A DNA stretch of 40,654 nucleotides. Origin: Nemertoderma westbladi (lineage: Eukaryota; Xenacoelomorpha; Nemertodermatida; Nemertodermatidae). The stretch lies in the NCBI GenBank assembly GCA_032718475.1, contig JAUCBJ010008431.1, forward strand, positions 1 through 40,654, read 5' to 3'. Shown piece by piece: positions 9,907 through 20,059 of this stretch. Below the pieces are notes generated by a model. That model did no database searches, was not told the DNA's origin, and worked only from the letters and a program-made list of their open reading frames with translations. The translations under genes were made by a program, and so were the position numbers. Each line of letters begins with the position of its first letter. Positions within the stretch are counted from its first letter, which is position 1.

Positions 9907-11403
9907 ATGGAGACGGCGGAGGTCACCGATGCTGTAAACAACCAGAAAACACGAAAGGCCGCCGGCTCCGACGGGATCACTAGCGAAGCGCTGAAATCAG
10001 GTATCGGCATTCTTCTCCCGTTTATTTTAAACATATTTACCATTTGTTTCACCTATGCAACCTGCCCCACTGCATGGCTAATCTCATATGTTATACCTCT
10101 ATACAAGGGCAAAGGATCAAAAGCATCAGCAGATTCATACAGAGGAATAGCGTTATTATCATGTCTACTAAAGACATATACCGCCATTATATTTAAGCGG
10201 TTATACACGTGGTCAGAACTCAATAATAAACTACCTGATTCCCAATTCGGCTTCCGTGTTGGCAGGTCAACGTTAATGGCTATAAAACACATATACTTAT
10301 ACATCGACGCGGCTTTATCGTCACCTGGTCCTGGTGGTCATATATACTGCGTTTTTATAGACTTTTCAAAGGCCTTCGACACCGTAAACCGTGAGCGACT
10401 TTGCACAAAGTTGTCCGACATTGGAGTTAGTCGAACATTTATCTGCGCTCTATGGGCTCTGATAGCAACTAACTACATTCGAATCTGCATTGGACTGTTC
10501 GTTACAGACCCGATATGCCAAATGGTCGGCGTTATACAGGGAGACAAACTGTCTCCATTACTTTTCAGCCTGTTTATTGCCGATTTGCCCTCTGTAATAG
10601 CCGGAATCGGTGTATTTATAATATTATACGCCGACGATGTAGCAATTTACGGCGAATCTATAGAAAGTGTTCAACTCGCCCTAAATAACCTAGAAAAGTA
10701 CTGCGACTTAAACGGCCTTACAGTCAATTTGGCAAAAACAAAAGTTATTAAATTTCGCCGGGGTGGGAGACTATCAGCTAATGACATACTTATATATAAA
10801 GGTCAGCAATTGGAATTTGTGAACAAGTTCAATTACCTTGGCGTCGTACTGACTACGAAAAATTCGCCAGCTGGTCATTACACTCATTTACACAAGCGGG
10901 GCATTGCCTCCTGTATCCGGTTAGCATCAACAGTCAATATGAGTTCCGTTTCCATAGCAACCGCTCAAAAACTCTGGGTCCTTGTGGTCTTTCCGGCCAC
11001 CACATACGGTTGCTCGACTTTCCACGATTTCTCCAGAGCGCAGCTTTTGCAGCTCCCCCACGTGATCAAAGTCCGCGGATTCTGCTATAAACTTTGGTGC
11101 GGTCTAAGTAAATTCGCGTCAACAACCAATATACTTGAGGCGGTTGACAATGGAGACAACTCCAGTATCAACCTCAAATATTTATCGGGCCAGCGGCGGA
11201 GGGTGGGAGCGCAGTTCCTTTCCAACGGCTTCCATCACAAACTCTTCAGCTCAACAAGATGCTGGCGGCCCACCCCTGCATGTATTTGCCGCCTATGCAG
11301 CGGTCAGGCGTCCACTGCCGCCCATGCGATGGGCTGCAATGGGCTGACCAACGTGGCTCGCCCCACAACCCTCAGCCTCGCATTCCACCTTCAGCAAATA
11401 TAA
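9907..11403 (+). pseudogene. Reverse transcriptase of the truncated non-LTR element
   Basis: The open frame has 498 codons. Its ATG at 9907 is made by the last two bases of the target duplication plus the first base of the insert, so it is not a native start. Family features are RKAAGSDGITSEALK (RT entry motif), IPLYKGKGS and SYRGIAL, CVFIDFSKAFDTV (Asp152), GVIQGDKLSPLLF, and YADDVAIYG (Asp243-244). At the C terminus is a CCHC cluster, C461-x2-C464-x8-H473-x3-C477, typical of non-LTR ORF2 proteins of several clades. No endonuclease remains, so the protein could not complete target-primed transposition. The clade is not assigned. There are no internal stops or frameshifts. Confidence 0.88.
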
Positions 11404-11575
11404 ATATTACAATACCCGATTTCATTTAAATAATAACCCCCTAATATGTGGCTGTGTAATTAATATTTATATCTATTTTATTTACTTTTACTATAATGTG
11501 CTTCCTATTACTGTATTAATTTTTATAAACTACTTATTTTTACTTATCCGTTGGATAAATTAAATGCCTTTATAT
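9909..11575 (+). mobile_element. 5'-truncated non-LTR retrotransposon with perfect 13-bp target duplication
   Basis: CATAATATGGAAT occurs at 9896-9908 and again at 11576-11588, exactly bracketing an RT-bearing segment. The 5' end falls just before the RT core, so the endonuclease is lost, as expected when reverse transcription stops early. The 3' untranslated region is about 170 bp and has no poly(A). It ends after a small hairpin, TTATCC-GTT-GGATAA, at about 11543, of the sort LINE machinery recognises. The perfect duplication and uninterrupted frame argue for a fairly recent insertion. Confidence 0.9.
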
Positions 11576-11588
11576 CATAATATGGAAT

Positions 11589-12110
11589 TGTAGATATTGC
11601 AAGACCAACAACCGCTGTAGCTTTCGCTAGTAGGATGTTTATGGCCCCTAAAAGGTGAATAGAATTAACAATGAATTATACTGTAGAAAAGCCACTGATG
11701 CCACAGATATATACTGCCACCCTTCCCTTCCTTTCCCATCCCACCCCCCCCCCCCCCCCCCCCCTTCCCTTTCCCCGCGGAATCTGTGTGTGATTATAAA
11801 TTTCGTAAATATTCTTTTTTTTCTTTATTATTTGGGTTCTGTCGATATTGATATCAAATTTGTAATTATTTTGCAGTACTCCCGGGGGGGTGGGTTTGGG
11901 GGGGGGGGGGGGGGGGGGGGGGGTGGCGATTTGATTTACTTTGATTTTAAAATTGACAATACTACTATCATTATTACTATAGAGTACTGGTACTATAGAG
12001 TATAGGGTTTTAATTTAAACCGAACAAATACAGGTTCTATTAGCACCCAAGTATATACCGGTACTACTAGAGAGGTCTTTAAAATACCTGAGTGTTTATA
12101 GCTAATCTAT
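11589..12110. other. Spacer with C21 and G26 homopolymer runs
   Basis: A run of 21 C at 11744-11764 and a run of 26 G at 11898-11923 (with a further 7 G at 11884-11890) lie about 130 bp apart in opposite sense, so they could pair or form quadruplexes. No gene is visible. The open frame across this stretch is only poly-Pro and poly-Gly translated from the homopolymers. Confidence 0.6.
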
Positions 12111-12125
12111 CCCATCATAGTAGAC

Positions 12126-13236
12126 ATGTACCACACAACAAGAGTCCCACAAGAAATGAAAACAAATAAGTTGGTGCCAGTTCCCAAGAAGGGCAACCTA
12201 ACACTCTATGGTTCTTTTCGGGGAATCTCATTGATCTCGATTGCTGCAAAGCTATACAATAGAATTCTATTAAATCGTATCAGGGATCCCATTGAGAGAC
12301 TGCTCCGTGGAAATCAGAATGTGTTCCGTAAAGGTCGTGGAACCATGGAGCCCATATTGGCACTTAGAAGGATAATTGAAGAGTTATCAAAAAAGAAAGA
12401 CATGCATATCTGGCTGTTATCTTTGTTGACTTCTTCAAGGCCTTTGATTCAGTCTCTCACTCACGTATGTTCAGCATACTTTCATTATATGGGATTCCTG
12501 ATGAAATTATTGCAGCAATCAGATCAGTATACGGTGGTTCGACAACATTTGTGTCTACTGTTGACGGTGAGAGAGAACCATTTGAATTGTTATGGGGCGT
12601 CCTCCAGGGAGACACACTTGCACCATTCTTGTTCATAATTGTGGTTGACTACTGTATGTTCTACGCATGTCCTTAGATCATCATAATGATTATGGGGTGA
12701 TGATAACTCCACCTACTGGCTCCAGAAGTTGAGGAAATCCTGCCAAGTACCTAACTGATCTAGACTTTGATGATGACTTAGGAGTACTCTCAGAATCACT
12801 AGGGAGCCCAACGGCTCCTCAGCTCATTAGAACATGTTGCTTCTAGTGTTGGTCTTTTTATTAACTCCAGAAAGACCAAAATTTTGACAATTAACTTTGA
12901 AAGTCCTCAGCAAGTCTCTGATCGGATGAGCATGAGCATAAGCTCAAAGGATGGTATGCTTGAGCATGTGGACGACTTCTGTTGCCTGGGATCATGGATC
13001 CGGAAGTCAGGTGAGGACCTTCGAATACGTAAGGGGAAAGCATGGGCAGTCTTGAATTGGCTTTCCAGGATTTGGAAGTCACAGAGAATTAATCGGAAAC
13101 TTAACGTCCGATTATTTAGAGCAGCAGTAGTTCCAGTACTCCTCTACGGGAGTCCATGCTGGGCTCTAACTGCTGATGACACCAAATCTCTGAATGGCAC
13201 ATTCACAAGAATGCTACGCCGGGTTCATTATTATTC
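12126..13236 (+). pseudogene. Decayed RTE-like reverse transcriptase fragment
   Basis: Translation in shifting frames gives most of an RT related to the intact element at 19968-23003. The pieces are TNKLVPVPKKGNLTLYGSF, ISLISIAAKLYNRILLNRI and ILALRRIIEEL (12126-12410). After a frameshift come FFKAFDSVSHSRMFSILSLY, WGVLQGDTLAPFLFIIVVDY (to about 12655), then a shifted LTDLDFDDDLG (the usual FADD is altered), and HVDDFCCLGSWIRKSGEDL through MLRRV (12884-13230). At least three frame changes and a mutated catalytic box make it dead. The 5' side lacks endonuclease. The 3' side stops at the foldback element at 13237. Confidence 0.82.
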
Positions 13237-13460
13237 ATATTATCAAAATACTAAGGTATAAATTTTGTGACGTAAATCGCTATAATTCTAATGTTTTTTT
13301 ACTCAATTCTAGAATATTAATTATAGGTAATGAAATAAAAAGATGTAGAGTTTTAAACGCTCAGCTAAATAATAATTAATATTCTAGAATAAAGACAACA
13401 AAACATCAGAATTATAGCGATTTACGTCTCTAAATTTACACATTAGTATTTTGATAATAT
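13237..13460. mobile_element. Foldback (long inverted repeat) element, 224 bp
   Basis: 13237-13325 and 13371-13460 are near-perfect inverted copies of about 89 bp around a 45-bp centre. Shared blocks are ATATTATCAAAATACTAA, GACGTAAATCGCTATAATTCT and TCTAGAATATTAATTAT. The transcript would fold into one long hairpin. It directly follows the broken RT fragment, so it probably inserted there and later lost the LINE 3' end. No transposase is present, and I see no clear target duplication. Confidence 0.8.
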
Positions 13461-13814
13461 CTTTACCAATTTTTGGTTAAACGGTTTTTTAAAACGGTTT
13501 TAAGATTCGGAATCTACAGACGAAGGAGGTTCTAATGATATCTAGATTACATTTCAAAGATGTAAAATAAAGTCTACGGAGGTGGGTTAAACATTGCTAA
13601 ATAGAGATTTTTTAAGGACTTGTTGTATGGAACTAACTGAGAAATTGAAAAATCCGACAAGGCCACCTGTAAGAAAAGGTGTCGGTCTATCATCATACCG
13701 CATTTCGTAGCATTTTATTGAGATTTGAAGAAAAATTGGGGGGGGAGGGGGTCCGACCCCCTAAAAATCCGGTTTTTAACACCGGTTTTTTGGTGTTCGC
13801 AATTAGATGGAATT
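13461..13814. other. Spacer before the satellite array
   Basis: No gene is seen. Short palindromes occur, for example GGGGGTCCGACCCCC at about 13748 and AAATCCGGTTTTT next to CACCGGTTTTTTGGTG at about 13774-13796. The satellite begins abruptly at 13815. Confidence 0.5.
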
Positions 13815-16800
13815 AAATTCCCCATTTGATCAGTTTATATCACAAAATAATTTTCTTCCATCGCAAATAAATTCCCCATTTGGTCAGTTTATATCACAAA
13901 ATAATTTTCTTCCATCACAAATAATTTCCCCATCTGTCAGTTTATATCACAAAATAATTTTCTTCTATTGCAAATAAATTCCCCATTTGCTCAGTTATAT
14001 CGCAAAATAATTTTCTTCCATCACAAATAAATTCCCCATTTGGTCAGTTTATATCACAAAATAATTTTCTTCCATCACAAATAAATTCACCATTTGGTCA
14101 GTTTATATCACAAAATAATTTTCTTCCATCACAAATAAATTCCCCATTTGGTCAGTTTATATCACAAAATAATTTTCTTCCATCACAAATAAATTCCCCA
14201 TTTGGTCAGTTTATATCACAAAATAATTTTCTTCCATCACAAATAAATTCCCCATTTGCTCAGTTATATCACAAAATAATTTTCTTCCATCACAAATAAA
14301 TTCCCCATTTGGTCAGTTTATACAATATCACAAAATAATTTTCTTCCATCACAAATAAATTCACCATTTGGTCAGTTTATACACCCCTATCACAAAATAA
14401 TTTTCTTCCATCACAAATAAATTCCCCATTTGGTCAGTTTATATCACAAAATAATTTTCTTCCATCACAAATAAATTCACCATTTGGTCAGTTTAAATCA
14501 CAAAATAATTTTCTTCCATCACAAATAAATTCCCCATTTGGTCAGTTTATATCACAAAATAATTTTCTTCCATCACAAATAAATTCCCCATTTGGTCAGT
14601 ATATATCACAAAATAATTTTCTTCTATTGCAAATAAATTCCCCATTTGCTCAGTTATATTGCAAAATAATTTTCTTCCATCACAAATAAATTCCCCATTT
14701 GGTCAGTTTATATCACAAAATAATTTTCTTCCATCGCAAATAAATTCCCCATTTGGTCAGTTTATATCACAAAATAATTTTCTTCCATCACAAATAATTT
14801 CCCCATCTGTCAGTTTATATCACAAAATAATTTTCTTCTATTGCAAATAAATTCCCCATTTGCTCAGTTATATCACAAAATAATTTTCTTCCATCACAAA
14901 TAAATTCCCAATTTGGTCAGTTTATATCACAAAATAATTTTCTTCCATCACAAATAAATTCCCCATTTGGTCAGTTTATATCACAAAATAATTTTCTTCC
15001 ATCACAAATAAATTCCCCATTTGGTCAGTTTATATCACAAAATAATTTTCTTCCATCACAAATAAATTCCCCATTTGGTCAGTTTATATCACAAAATAAT
15101 TTTCTTCCATCACAAATAAATTCCCCATTTGGTCAGTTTATATCACAAAATAATTTTTTTCTATCACAAATAAATTCCCCATTTGGTCAGTTTATATCAC
15201 AAAATAATTTTCTTCCATCACAAATATATTCCCCATTTGGTCAGTTTATATCACAAAATAATTTTCTTCCATCACAAATAAATTCCCCATCTGTCAGTTT
15301 ATATCACAAAATAATTTTCTTCTATTGCAAATAAATTCCCCATTTGCTCAGTTTATATCACAAAATAATTTTCTTCCATCACAAATAAATTCCCCATTTG
15401 GTCAGTTTATATCACAAAATAATTTTCTTCCATTACAAATAAATTCCCCATTTGGTCAGTTTATATCACAAAATAATTTTCTTCCATCACAAATAAATTC
15501 AGCATTTGGTCAGTTTATATCACAAAATAATTTTCTTCCATCACAAATAAATTCCCCATTGGTCAGTTTATATCACAAAATAATTTTCTTCCATCACAAA
15601 TAAATTCCCCATTTGGTCAGTTTATATCACAAAATAATTTTCTTCCATCACAAATAAATTCAGCATTTGGTCAGTTTATATCACAAAATAATTTTCTTCC
15701 ATCACAAATAAATTCAGCATTTGGTCAGTTTATATCACAAAATAATTTTCTTCCATCACAAATAAATTCCCCATTGGTCAGTTTATATCACAAAATAATT
15801 TTCTTCCATCACAAATAAATTCCCCATTTGGTCAGTTTATATCACAAAATAATTTTCTTCCATCACAAATAAATTCCCAATTTGGTCAGTTTATATCACA
15901 AAATAATTTTCTTCCATCACAAATAAATTCCCCATTTGGTCAGTTTATATCACAAAATAATTTTCTTCCATCACAAATAAATTCCCCATTTGGTCAGTTT
16001 ATATCACAAAATAATTTTCTTCCATCACAAATAAATTCCCCATTTGGTCAGTTTATATCACAAAATAATTTTCTTCCATCACAAATAAATTCCCCATTTG
16101 GTCAGTTTATATCACAAAATAATTTTTTTCCATCACAAATAAATTCCCCATTTGGTCAGTTTATATCACAAAATAATTTTCTTCCATCACAAATATATTC
16201 CCCATTTGGTCAGTTTATATCACAAAATAATTTTCTTCCATCACAAATAAATTCCCCATCTGTCAGTTTATATCACAAAATAATTTTCTTCTATTGCAAA
16301 TAAATTCCCCATTTGCTCAGTTTATATCACAAAATAATTTTCTTCCATCACAAATAAATTCCCCATTTGGTCAGTTTATATCACAAAATAATTTTCTTCC
16401 ATTACAAATAAATTCCCCATTTGGTCAGTTTATATCACAAAATAATTTTCTTCCATCACAAATAAATTCAGCATTTGGTCAGTTTATATCACAAAATAAT
16501 TTTCTTCCATCACAAATAAATTCCCCATTGGTCAGTTTATATCACAAAATAATTTTCTTCCATCACAAATAAATTCCCCATTTGGTCAGTTTATATCACA
16601 AAATAATTTTCTTCCATCACAAATAAATTCAGCATTTGGTCAGTTTATATCACAAAATAATTTTCTTCCATCACAAATAAATTCAGCATTTGGTCAGTTT
16701 ATATCACAAAATAATTTTCTTCCATCACAAATAAATTCCCCATTGGTCAGTTTATATCACAAAATAATTTTCTTCCATCACAAATAAATTCCCCATTTGG

Positions 16801-17470
16801 TCAGTTTATATCACAAAATAATTTTCTTCCATCACAAATAAATTCCCCATTTGCTCAGTTATATCACAAAATAATTTTCTTCCATCACAAATAAATTCCC
16901 CATTTGGTCAGTTTATACAATATCACAAAATAATTTTCTTCCATCACAAATAAATTCACCATTTCGTCAGTTTATACACCCCTATCACAAAATAATTTTC
17001 TTCCATCACAAATAAATTCCCCATTTGGTCAGTTTATATCACAAAATAATTTTCTTCCATCACAAATAAATTCCCCATTTGGTCAGTTTATATCACAAAA
17101 TAATTTTCTTCCATCACAAATAAATTCCCCATTTGGTCAGTTTATATCACAAAATAATTTTCTTCCATCACAAATAAATTCCCCATTTGCTCAGTTATAT
17201 CACAAAATAATTTTCTTCCATCACAAATAAATTCCCCATTTGGTCAGTTTATACAATATCACAAAATAATTTTCTTCCATCACAAATAAATTCACCATTT
17301 GGTCAGTTTATACACCCCTATCACAAAATAATTTTCTTCCATCACAAATAAATTCCCCATTTGGTCAGTTTATATCACAAAATAATTTTCTTCCATCACA
17401 AATAAATTCACCATTTGGTCAGTTTAAATCACAAAATAATTTTCTTCCATCACAAATAAATTCCCCATTT
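13815..17470. repeat. 54-bp satellite array, left block
   Basis: Head-to-tail copies of a 54-bp monomer with blocks AAATTCCCCATTTGGTCAG, TTTATATCACAAAAT, AATTTTCTTCCATCACAAAT. Variant monomers (CAGCATTTGG; CCCCATTGGTC with one base missing; CCCCATCTGTC; TTCTATTGC; TATACAATATCAC; TATACACCCCTATCAC) recur in the same order. The segment from 15221 repeats at 16190, a unit of 969 bp, which is 18 monomers less three single-base deletions. Long open frames here only reflect the 54 = 3 x 18 period. Confidence 0.95.
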
Positions 17471-17958
17471 GTGGCGGCCACCCTAGAAACGTACCTTAAC
17501 GTAGAGAACATAGTTCTGAGATAAACGCATTTAAAGTTTTTACCTTGAAAATTTTGTTAAATTTTTTAAATTTTTTAAAATTTTTTAGCAGCTGATTCTA
17601 CATTCGCGATTTCAGCCAAATTCGGACAATTTCAGCCAATTTCAGCCAAAATATGACTCACCCCCAGATGGCTGACTGATGTCCGAAGTCCAATTTTTCG
17701 TCCAAATATATGCCAATTTGAGCTAAAATCGGCCAATTTGAGTCAAAATGAGCCAAATGAAAATTTTCAACTTTTTGACAAAAATGTCAAAAATTATTCG
17801 AAAAGTGTTTTAGAAAAACGGCCATATCTCACAAACCAAACAAGATCTCGCTTAGCCGTTTTCATTTTCGAATTCTACGGAAAATTCTGCATCGAATGAA
17901 GCAATAAAACAAAAATTGACATTCCTACGCTAAGGTCCGTTTCTAGGGTGGCCGCCAC
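17471..17958. mobile_element. 488-bp terminal-inverted-repeat DNA element inside the satellite
   Basis: The ends are a perfect 20-bp inverted repeat, GTGGCGGCCACCCTAGAAAC, that continues imperfectly (ACCTTA, CGTAG) for about 10 bp more. The satellite monomer is cut at CCCC-ATTT: ATTT lies at 17467-17470 and again at 17959-17962. The corresponding monomer near 26437 has a single uninterrupted copy, so ATTT is the target duplication; CATTTG is equally compatible if one base is taken off each inverted repeat. The interior is AT-rich with repeated CAATTTCAGCCAA-type words and has no coding capacity, so it is a non-autonomous element of unassigned superfamily. Confidence 0.9.
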
Positions 17959-18484
17959 ATTTGGTCAGTTTATATCACAAAATAATTTTCTTCCATCACA
18001 AATAAATTCCCCATTTGGTCAGTATACATCACAAAATAATTTTCTTCTATTGCAAATAATTTCCCCATTTGCTCAGTTATATCGCAAAATAATTTTCTTC
18101 CATCACAAATAAATTCCCCATTTGGTCAGTTTATATCACAAAATAATTTTCTTCCATCGCAAATAAATTCCCCATTTGGTCAGTTTATATCACAAAATAA
18201 TTTTCTTCCATCACAAATAATTTCCCCATCTGTCAGTTTATATCACAAAATAATTTTCTTCTATTGCAAATAAATTCCCCATTTGCTCAGTTATATCACA
18301 AAATAATTTTCTTCCATCACAAATAAATTCCCAATTTGGTCAGTTTATATCACAAAATAATTTTCTTCCATCACAAATAAATTCCCCATTTGGTCAGTTT
18401 ATATCACAAAATAATTTTCTTCCATCACAAATAAATTCCCCATTTGGTCAGTTTATATCACAAAATAATTTTCTTCCATCACAA
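17959..18484. repeat. 54-bp satellite array, middle block
   Basis: It continues the array after the 488-bp insertion for about 10 monomers, including the CAGTATACATC and CAAATAATTTCCCC variants. It ends mid-monomer at CATCACAA, where the 6.2-kb element begins. It corresponds monomer by monomer to 26439-26964. Confidence 0.95.
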
Positions 18485-18499
18485 CCCTGCAAACCACCA

Positions 18500-18790
18500 A
18501 CGTTAATCTAACGTTGGGTTTATGTTAGACATTCGTTAAAAAATGACAGTTAAAATTTAACCATAAACCTACGTTAAAATACGTTAGATTTCTGTCAATT
18601 TTTAACGTTAATTTTTTACAGTAATTATACGTCAAAAATATACAAATATCCGACAATACCATATTTTTTAACGATACTTTAACGTTAATTTTTAACGTTA
18701 ATTTTTTACAGTAATTATACGTTAAAAATCAACAGAGATCAGACATTTCCAAATTTTTTAACGTTGATTTAACGTTAATTTTTAACGTTT
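18500..18790. repeat. Left subterminal ACGTTAA repeats of the 6.2-kb element
   Basis: AACGTTAA-type palindromes occur at least ten times. A unit of about 90 bp containing GTTAATTTTTTACAGTAATT is present twice (about 18607 and 18697). Clustered subterminal palindromes are typical transposase-binding regions of DNA transposons; that function is inferred. Confidence 0.7.
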
Positions 18791-19088
18791 ATTATTCATC
18801 AATGGATAACACTATGTCTAGCTGACCATCCGCTGACTTTGTTCATTTCTTATTTTGTTAAATTTTTATGATACTTGTGTAATTTTTTAAATATAATTTT
18901 TAAATATTTTCCTTACTAGTCAGCATCTGTGTACCAGTACCAAGCGTACAGTATAAAAGTACAGTAAGTAAGCGTACAGTAGAAAAAGGGGGGAAAGAAG
19001 GATCTAGAAGATGCTAGTGGGGCTGAAGCCGATAGCGAAGATGAATGAATATTATATATCGATAAAAACTTGGCCCTAATTACGTTAC

Positions 19089-19450
19089 GGATAACTTTAT
19101 GAAACTGGATGTACGTTTCGGTTAACTTTATGAAAGTGGATGTACGTTTCGGTTAACTTTATGAAAGTGGATGTACGTTTCGGTTAACTTTATGAAACTG
19201 GATGTACGTTTCGGTTAACTTTATGAAACTGGATGTACGTTTCGGTTAACTTTATAAAACTGGAAGTACGTTGCGGTTAACTTTATGAAAGTGGATGTAC
19301 GTTTCGGTTAACTTTCTGAAACTAGATGTACGTTTCGGTTAACTTTATGAAACTGGATGTACGTTTCGGTTAACTTTATGAAACTGGATGTACGTTTCGG
19401 TTAACTTTATAAAACTGGATGTACGTCTCGGTTAACTTTATGAAACGGAT
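19089..19450. repeat. 31-bp minisatellite, about 12 copies
   Basis: The unit GGTTAACTTTATGAAACTGG plus ATGTACGTTTC is repeated with few changes (AAAGTGG or AAACTGG, TATAAAAC). Because 31 is not a multiple of three, it does not code for a repeat protein. GGTTAACTTT contains the GTTAAC palindrome in each copy. Confidence 0.9.
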
Positions 19451-19865
19451 GAGTCGGTAGCAACCCAGAGGTCTCTGAACTATAGATCTAAGCCTCCCAT
19501 TGATAAATAAAAATTCCACAATTTTCTAATTCCGAATTACAAAAATTCCACATTTCTAAAGCCTACTTTATAGTGTTATAGAAATTAAATTCAGAATTTC
19601 ATACAAGAAAAAATCATACATAATTATTGATTTTTTCATTGATCAATTACACGAGATTATATTTAACACTTGAATTTGTTCAAATTTACATTTCACTGTA
19701 TGTAACTGGCAATTTGAAAATCTATCGTAATGTGATAATAACGTGTATTATTAATATTATATCTAATACATAATTAAAATATATACATAATTATTATATG
19801 TAATATTGATTAATCATTAGTAATGTGTTAATTTTGAGTTAATACAATATAATTTTGTCAATATT
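19451..19865. other. AT-rich spacer upstream of the RTE element
   Basis: No frame or organised repeat is visible. Composition changes sharply to less AT-rich sequence at about 19866, which I take as the 5' end of the RTE insertion. Confidence 0.45.
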
Positions 19866-19867
19866 AA

Positions 19868-20059
19868 ATGGCAAAGTTGTCTTCGGCCGTTAGGACAGGG
19901 AAAACATTACGCACCAAGTCTGACGACTTGTTTCCAGATAAGGGGGCGTTCATGAGAGTATCTGAGTATGAGAACCCTCCAGGAGAAATACCGGCTCGGT
20001 CGTCGCCCGGGTCAACAAGGACCGCGTCCCTCAGTGGTACACCAGGCTGGGGTCGATAA
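19868..20059 (+). CDS. Putative short ORF1 of the RTE element, overlapping ORF2
   Basis: A 63-codon frame (starts MAKLSSAVRTGK, ends TPGWGR) opens the element and overlaps the start of ORF2 by 92 nt in another frame. It is basic and has no recognised domain. The C. elegans element RTE-1 also has a very short ORF1 overlapping its large ORF, so the position is suggestive. It may equally be an untranslated leader that happens to be open, since 63 codons is weak evidence on its own. Confidence 0.4.
   Translation: MAKLSSAVRTGKTLRTKSDDLFPDKGAFMRVSEYENPPGEIPARSSPGSTRTASLSGTPGWGR

Noticed and set aside
11655-12005. 116-codon frame with poly-Pro and poly-Gly
   Set aside because: It is created by reading through the C21 and G26 homopolymers.
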